Translations under genes and position numbers: made by a program | Source of the DNA: CAYSSM01 sp964433905 | GTDB lineage: Bacteria > Patescibacteriota > UBA1384 > UBA12157 > JAENIV01 | Direction: 5' to 3' | Length of the DNA: 12,749 nt | NCBI GenBank assembly: GCA_964433905.1 | Contig: CAYSSM010000018.1 | Span: 1-12,749 of the forward strand | The notes under the pieces: model-generated | The model's input: the letters and a program-made list of their open reading frames with translations, nothing else | Told to the model about the DNA's origin: nothing | Database searches by the model: none | Shown here: positions 9,507 through 12,749 of the stretch, one piece after another | How positions within the stretch are numbered: the first letter of the stretch is position 1 | Layout of the letters: the number at the start of each line of letters is the position of its first letter

Positions 9507-12401
9507 ATGGACAAAAAGACTTATAAAATCAAAGGAATGAGCTGCGCTTCCTGCGCGGTAAAAATTGAAAAAGCACTTTTAAAAACACCTGGTGTTGAAA
9601 AGGCGGTGGTTAATTTTTTTATGCAAGAAGCAACAGTGACGGGTAATGTCAAAGATGAAGATATTAAAAAAGCGGTTGAGTCAACTGGTTATGAAGTTGA
9701 ACCGAACCTCACTTTCGAAGTGAGGTCTCACGGTCAGCATACTATGCACCAAATGCCGTCGGGTGAAACGATGGAAGGGATGTCGCATGATGCTCCGACG
9801 CTACGGTCGGAGCTCCGACACGAAGTCGTCGGAGACCATGCCGAGCATCGCAAAATCGAATCCGAAAAGGAGATTTTAACTTTAAAAAGAAAGTTTCTTT
9901 TCGGGACAGTTTTTTCAGTCATTATATTGGTATTGACATATCCCAATTTTATTCCGGTTTTAAAAAATATTTCCATGCAATCATTAAACTTGGCGATGCT
10001 GGTTTTAACCACACCGATTCAGATTTGGCTCGGTTGGCAGTTTTATCGCGGTACTTGGCGAGGTCTAAAGCATTTTTCAGCCAACATGGATACTTTAATT
10101 GCTGTTGGCACCACCGCTGCCTATTTATATTCTGCGGCCTTAACTTTCTTTCCGTCATTTTTTACAAGCGCTGGTATCAAGGTTGAAGTTTATTATGATA
10201 CTGCGGCGGTTATTTTAACCTTAATTATTCTCGGCAGGTTTTTGGAAGCCCGAGCCAAAGGCCAGGCATCCGAAGCAATTCAAAAATTACTTAAACTTCA
10301 AGCTAAAACAGCCTTGGTGGTGCGCGAGAATAAAGAAGTAAAAGTTCCCATTGAAGAAGTAAAGGTTGGCGATATCGTTATTGTAAAACCAGGCGAGAAA
10401 ATTCCCGTTGACGGCATTATTACCGAAGGATATTCGGCGATTGATGAGTCAATGATTACCGGTGAATCAATGCCGGTGGAGAAAAAAACGGGTGATGAAG
10501 TAATCGGCTCTACTATTAATAAGACGGGCACATTTCAATATCGGGCAACCAAAGTTGGTGCCGAAACCGCCCTAGCGCAAATCGTAAAATTAGTCCAGGA
10601 AGCTCAGGGTTCTAAAGCGCCGATTCAAAAATTAGCCGACATTATCTCCGGTTATTTTGTGCCGGTAGTGATTCTGATTGCCGTCCTTTCATTTGTGATT
10701 TGGTTAATTTACGGACCTCAACCTTCATTTACATTCGGCTTAATTTCATTTGTGACCGTTTTAATTATTGCTTGTCCCTGCGCTTTGGGACTGGCTACGC
10801 CAACGGCAATTTTAGTGGGAACGGGTCTGGGAGCGGAAAACGGCATTCTAATTCGTGATGCGGAAAAATTAGAAATATTTCATCGAACCAATACGGTTGT
10901 TTTCGATAAAACCGGGACTTTAACCAAGGGAAAACCCACCGTGACTGACGTTACGGAAATCATAAATCCGAATGTCGAAATCAGAAAAGAAGACATCTTA
11001 AAATATGCCGCTTCGATAGAAAAAGGTTCGGAACATCCTTTAGCGGAAGCGATTGTAAAATATGCCGAAGAAAAAAAGATTAAAACAGTAAAACCTTCAA
11101 AATTCAATGCTATTGCCGGCCACGGTGTCGAAGGCAGTATTGATAGTAAAGAAATATTCCTTGGCAATCGCCTGTTAATGAAACGGGAAAAAATTGCTAT
11201 TGATAATCAAACCGAAAAACAAATTCAAGAATTGGAGAATGAGGGGAAGACGGTTATGATTTTAGCCATCGACAAAAATCTTACCGGTTTGATAGCCGTT
11301 GCCGACACTTTAAAAGAGAATTCAAAAGAAGCGGTAGCCGAACTTCACAAGATGGGTATCAAAGTAATAATGATTACCGGTGACAACGAACGGACCGCCA
11401 AAGCAATAGCTCGCCAAGTCGGCATCGACGAAGTTTTAGCCGGTGTTTTGCCAGAAGATAAAGCCTCAAAAATTAAAGAATTACAATTAGCGGTAACTGG
11501 TGGCCGGAAAGCGTCAATCATAGCTATGGTTGGTGATGGTATAAATGATGCCCCCGCTTTAGCCCAAGCTGATATTGGAGTGGCGTTGGGTTCAGGAACC
11601 GATGTGGCGATGGAAGCGGCGGATGTTACCTTGATTGCTGATGATTTAAGAAAAGTTTCTCAAGCCATCAGATTGTCAAAAGCCACGATGCGGACAATTA
11701 AAGGCAATCTTTTCTGGGCATTTATTTATAATATATTGGGGATTCCGGTGGCAGCCGGAGTTCTCTATCCGTTTTTTGGAATTCTGCTTTCGCCGATAAT
11801 CGCTTCGGCAGCAATGGCATTCTCGTCGCTTTTTGTGGTTTTAAACTCTCTACGGCTTAAAAGCGGCAAAAAATATCTTGGAATATTGATTATTTTAGTT
11901 TTTGTTTTATTCGGAAGCGTGATCGGCGGTTCGCTATGGTTTAAAAATAGTCAAAAAAAATCTGACCAAGAAGCCGAAAATCTTATTGTTTTAGCGCGGG
12001 CAAAAACTGTTCCTGCGGAGGAATCGGCTTCGGTTTTGGGGTTAAAATTCAATAGTAAAGATTACGAAACGCTTGTAGCTGCTTCCAACATGGCAATGAC
12101 GGAGGAAGAAATGAATAATTTTGCCGGCTTCGATGTCTCAATGCCTTGTTGTGGATTTGGAAAGACAGTTGCTAATTTTTCAAATAGTTGTCAATGCGGC
12201 CATCATTTGGCCAGTTACGGCTTAATTAAAAAAATGCTAAAAGCCGGAGAGTCCCGTGATAAAATTCAAACTGAAGTAAGTCGGTGGATTAATTATTTTT
12301 TTCCTAAAGAGGCAATTGCCAAAGAATTAAAAATGAGCGGCGCGCAAGCAGCGGAAACGCAAAAAGCTTTGAATTTATTAGGTTCAAAAGGTGGTTGTTA
12401 A
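9507..12401 (+). CDS. copA: Copper-exporting P1B-type ATPase with Cys-rich C-terminal extension
   Basis: This pump uses ATP to drive Cu(I) out of the cytoplasm. Domains in order are: heavy-metal-associated domain with GMSCASC (C13, C16); a His/Met-rich linker about 72-120; membrane helices; actuator motif GESMP; CPC at 423-425 in the translocation path; DKTGT with phospho-acceptor D467; HP at 510-511; and GDGINDAP near 676. After the usual last helix pair the protein continues for about 170 residues. An extra helix lies at 790-812, followed by a soluble part with PCC (881-882), CQCGHH (895-900) and a terminal Cys964. Normal CopA ends soon after the last helix, so this is a fusion or extension. 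The linker is encoded partly by hairpin repeats. ATG 9507 is chosen; GTG 9504 also fits the AGGAGG at 9493-9498. It lies in one operon with csoR. Confidence 0.93.
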   Translation: MDKKTYKIKGMSCASCAVKIEKALLKTPGVEKAVVNFFMQEATVTGNVKDEDIKKAVESTGYEVEPNLTFEVRSHGQHTMHQMPSGETMEGMSHDAPTLRSELRHEVVGDHAEHRKIESEKEILTLKRKFLFGTVFSVIILVLTYPNFIPVLKNISMQSLNLAMLVLTTPIQIWLGWQFYRGTWRGLKHFSANMDTLIAVGTTAAYLYSAALTFFPSFFTSAGIKVEVYYDTAAVILTLIILGRFLEARAKGQASEAIQKLLKLQAKTALVVRENKEVKVPIEEVKVGDIVIVKPGEKIPVDGIITEGYSAIDESMITGESMPVEKKTGDEVIGSTINKTGTFQYRATKVGAETALAQIVKLVQEAQGSKAPIQKLADIISGYFVPVVILIAVLSFVIWLIYGPQPSFTFGLISFVTVLIIACPCALGLATPTAILVGTGLGAENGILIRDAEKLEIFHRTNTVVFDKTGTLTKGKPTVTDVTEIINPNVEIRKEDILKYAASIEKGSEHPLAEAIVKYAEEKKIKTVKPSKFNAIAGHGVEGSIDSKEIFLGNRLLMKREKIAIDNQTEKQIQELENEGKTVMILAIDKNLTGLIAVADTLKENSKEAVAELHKMGIKVIMITGDNERTAKAIARQVGIDEVLAGVLPEDKASKIKELQLAVTGGRKASIIAMVGDGINDAPALAQADIGVALGSGTDVAMEAADVTLIADDLRKVSQAIRLSKATMRTIKGNLFWAFIYNILGIPVAAGVLYPFFGILLSPIIASAAMAFSSLFVVLNSLRLKSGKKYLGILIILVFVLFGSVIGGSLWFKNSQKKSDQEAENLIVLARAKTVPAEESASVLGLKFNSKDYETLVAASNMAMTEEEMNNFAGFDVSMPCCGFGKTVANFSNSCQCGHHLASYGLIKKMLKAGESRDKIQTEVSRWINYFFPKEAIAKELKMSGAQAAETQKALNLLGSKGGC
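9706..9726 (+). repeat. Perfect inverted repeat inside the copA linker
   Basis: ACCTCACTT (9706-9714), TCG, AAGTGAGGT (9718-9726): 9-bp perfect arms within coding sequence, in the non-conserved linker after the heavy-metal domain. Confidence 0.75.
9792..9834 (+). repeat. Double hairpin repeat inside the copA linker
   Basis: Two overlapping inverted repeats share a central palindrome GTCGGAGCTCCGAC (9806-9819). GCTCCGAC (9792-9799) pairs with GTCGGAGC (9806-9813), and CTCCGAC (9813-9819) pairs with GTCGGAG (9828-9834). The stretch is G+C-rich in an A+T-rich gene and encodes part of APTLRSELRHEVVGD, which is unlike CopA. It looks like a small repeat inserted in frame. Confidence 0.7.
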
Positions 12402-12467
12402 AGTCAAAGCCGAATGAGCAAATTTAATAAATAGTATTTAAAGGTCGAAGAAATAATTGGAGGAAAA

Positions 12468-12719
12468 ATGATCAACGGAGCAAAAATTACCAAAGTAAGC
12501 GTTATTTGGGCGACAATCGTTTATCTTGGGTGCGTATTAATCGCTTGGTTACTTCCAAGTATTTATACTTGGGGCGCCGGTAAATTGGTTCATTTTGGCG
12601 CCGTGGTAAGCCAGCCGAGCTTGAGTTTTACCGATGTAATTTTGGGTTTAATTCTTTGGGATATCCTGGTGGCAATATTAGTTTGGCTTTTTGTATTAAT
12701 CTATAACAAATTTAAGTAA
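12468..12719 (+). CDS. Small two-helix membrane protein, DUF5676-like
   Basis: The 83-aa product has two hydrophobic segments: about 9-30 (VSVIWATIVYLGCVLIAWLLP) and about 53-80 (FTDVILGLILWDILVAILVWLFVLIYN). The second half, with its G-x3-W-D pattern and the ending LIYN, recalls the DUF5676 family of small membrane proteins often found near copper ATPases; the match is by pattern only. GGAGG lies four bases before the ATG. It follows copA by 66 nt in the same direction without a visible terminator, so co-expression with the copper pump is likely. Function is unknown. Confidence 0.75.
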   Translation: MINGAKITKVSVIWATIVYLGCVLIAWLLPSIYTWGAGKLVHFGAVVSQPSLSFTDVILGLILWDILVAILVWLFVLIYNKFK

Positions 12720-12727
12720 AGGTTTTA

Positions 12728-12749
12728 ATGGAACCAATATCATCAACTT
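12728..12749 (+). CDS. Possible start of the next gene (truncated by window edge)
   Basis: ATG at 12728 with AAAGG five bases before it opens a frame MEPISST that runs off the window. It starts eight bases after the stop of the small membrane protein, so it would be in the same operon. Too short to name. Confidence 0.3.

Overview
The window looks like a scaffold from a small-genome, A+T-rich bacterium, most plausibly of the Candidate Phyla Radiation/Patescibacteria. This is inferred from compact genes, good -35/-10 promoters, leaderless or near-leaderless starts, small G+C-rich hairpin repeats inserted in frame into housekeeping genes, and two 10-N scaffold gaps. No taxonomic marker was actually searched.

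Layout. Positions 1-1389 carry the 3' end of uvrA and rnhB (ribonuclease HII). Positions about 1390-4100 form a visibly G+C-richer island. In it, two divergent genes, an IS110-family-like transposase relative on the minus strand and an unrecognised 272-aa protein on the plus strand, start from interlocked divergent promoters. Each gene is followed, directly from its stop codon, by a tandem array of structured units (four on the left, five on the right), and each array ends in a terminator. Positions 4114-4801 hold rnpB (RNase P RNA, interrupted by a gap and a partial duplication) and tRNA-Gln(UUG). Positions 4923-5772 carry two small minus-strand genes of uncertain function. Positions 5861-8773 carry a pterin-4a-carbinolamine-dehydratase-like protein, a ZIP metal transporter and an ABC-2 type exporter pair. 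Positions 8819-12719 carry a superoxide reductase, then a copper module: CsoR repressor with a recognisable operator, a CopA-type P1B ATPase with an unusual Cys-rich C-terminal extension, and a small two-helix membrane protein.

The main discovery candidate is the island. Read in the sense of its own gene, every one of the nine units has the plan: outer stem ending ..AC, TT, exactly 10 variable nt, 4-bp inner stem, 4-nt loop (GNRA in eight of nine), 4-bp inner stem, TT (CT once), exactly 10 variable nt, outer stem starting GT... The inner stems covary (GTTC/GAAC, GATC/GATC, GTTG/CAAC, GCTG/CAGC), and the outer stems covary too, while the two 10-nt sides are variable in sequence and fixed in length. 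A symmetric internal loop with two programmable-looking sides beside an IS110-like protein recalls the guide loops of IS110-family (IS621) bridge RNA, but multiplied into arrays. The protein appears by hand alignment to keep three of the four RuvC-like acidic residues and to lack the recombinase serine motif. It may therefore be a repurposed RNA-guided DNA-binding protein. That functional reading is inference; the array structure itself is directly visible.

The copper module also stands out: a CsoR-type operator lies just downstream of the -10, and the CopA-like pump seems to carry a ninth membrane helix that would place a CC...CxCGHH domain outside the cytoplasm.
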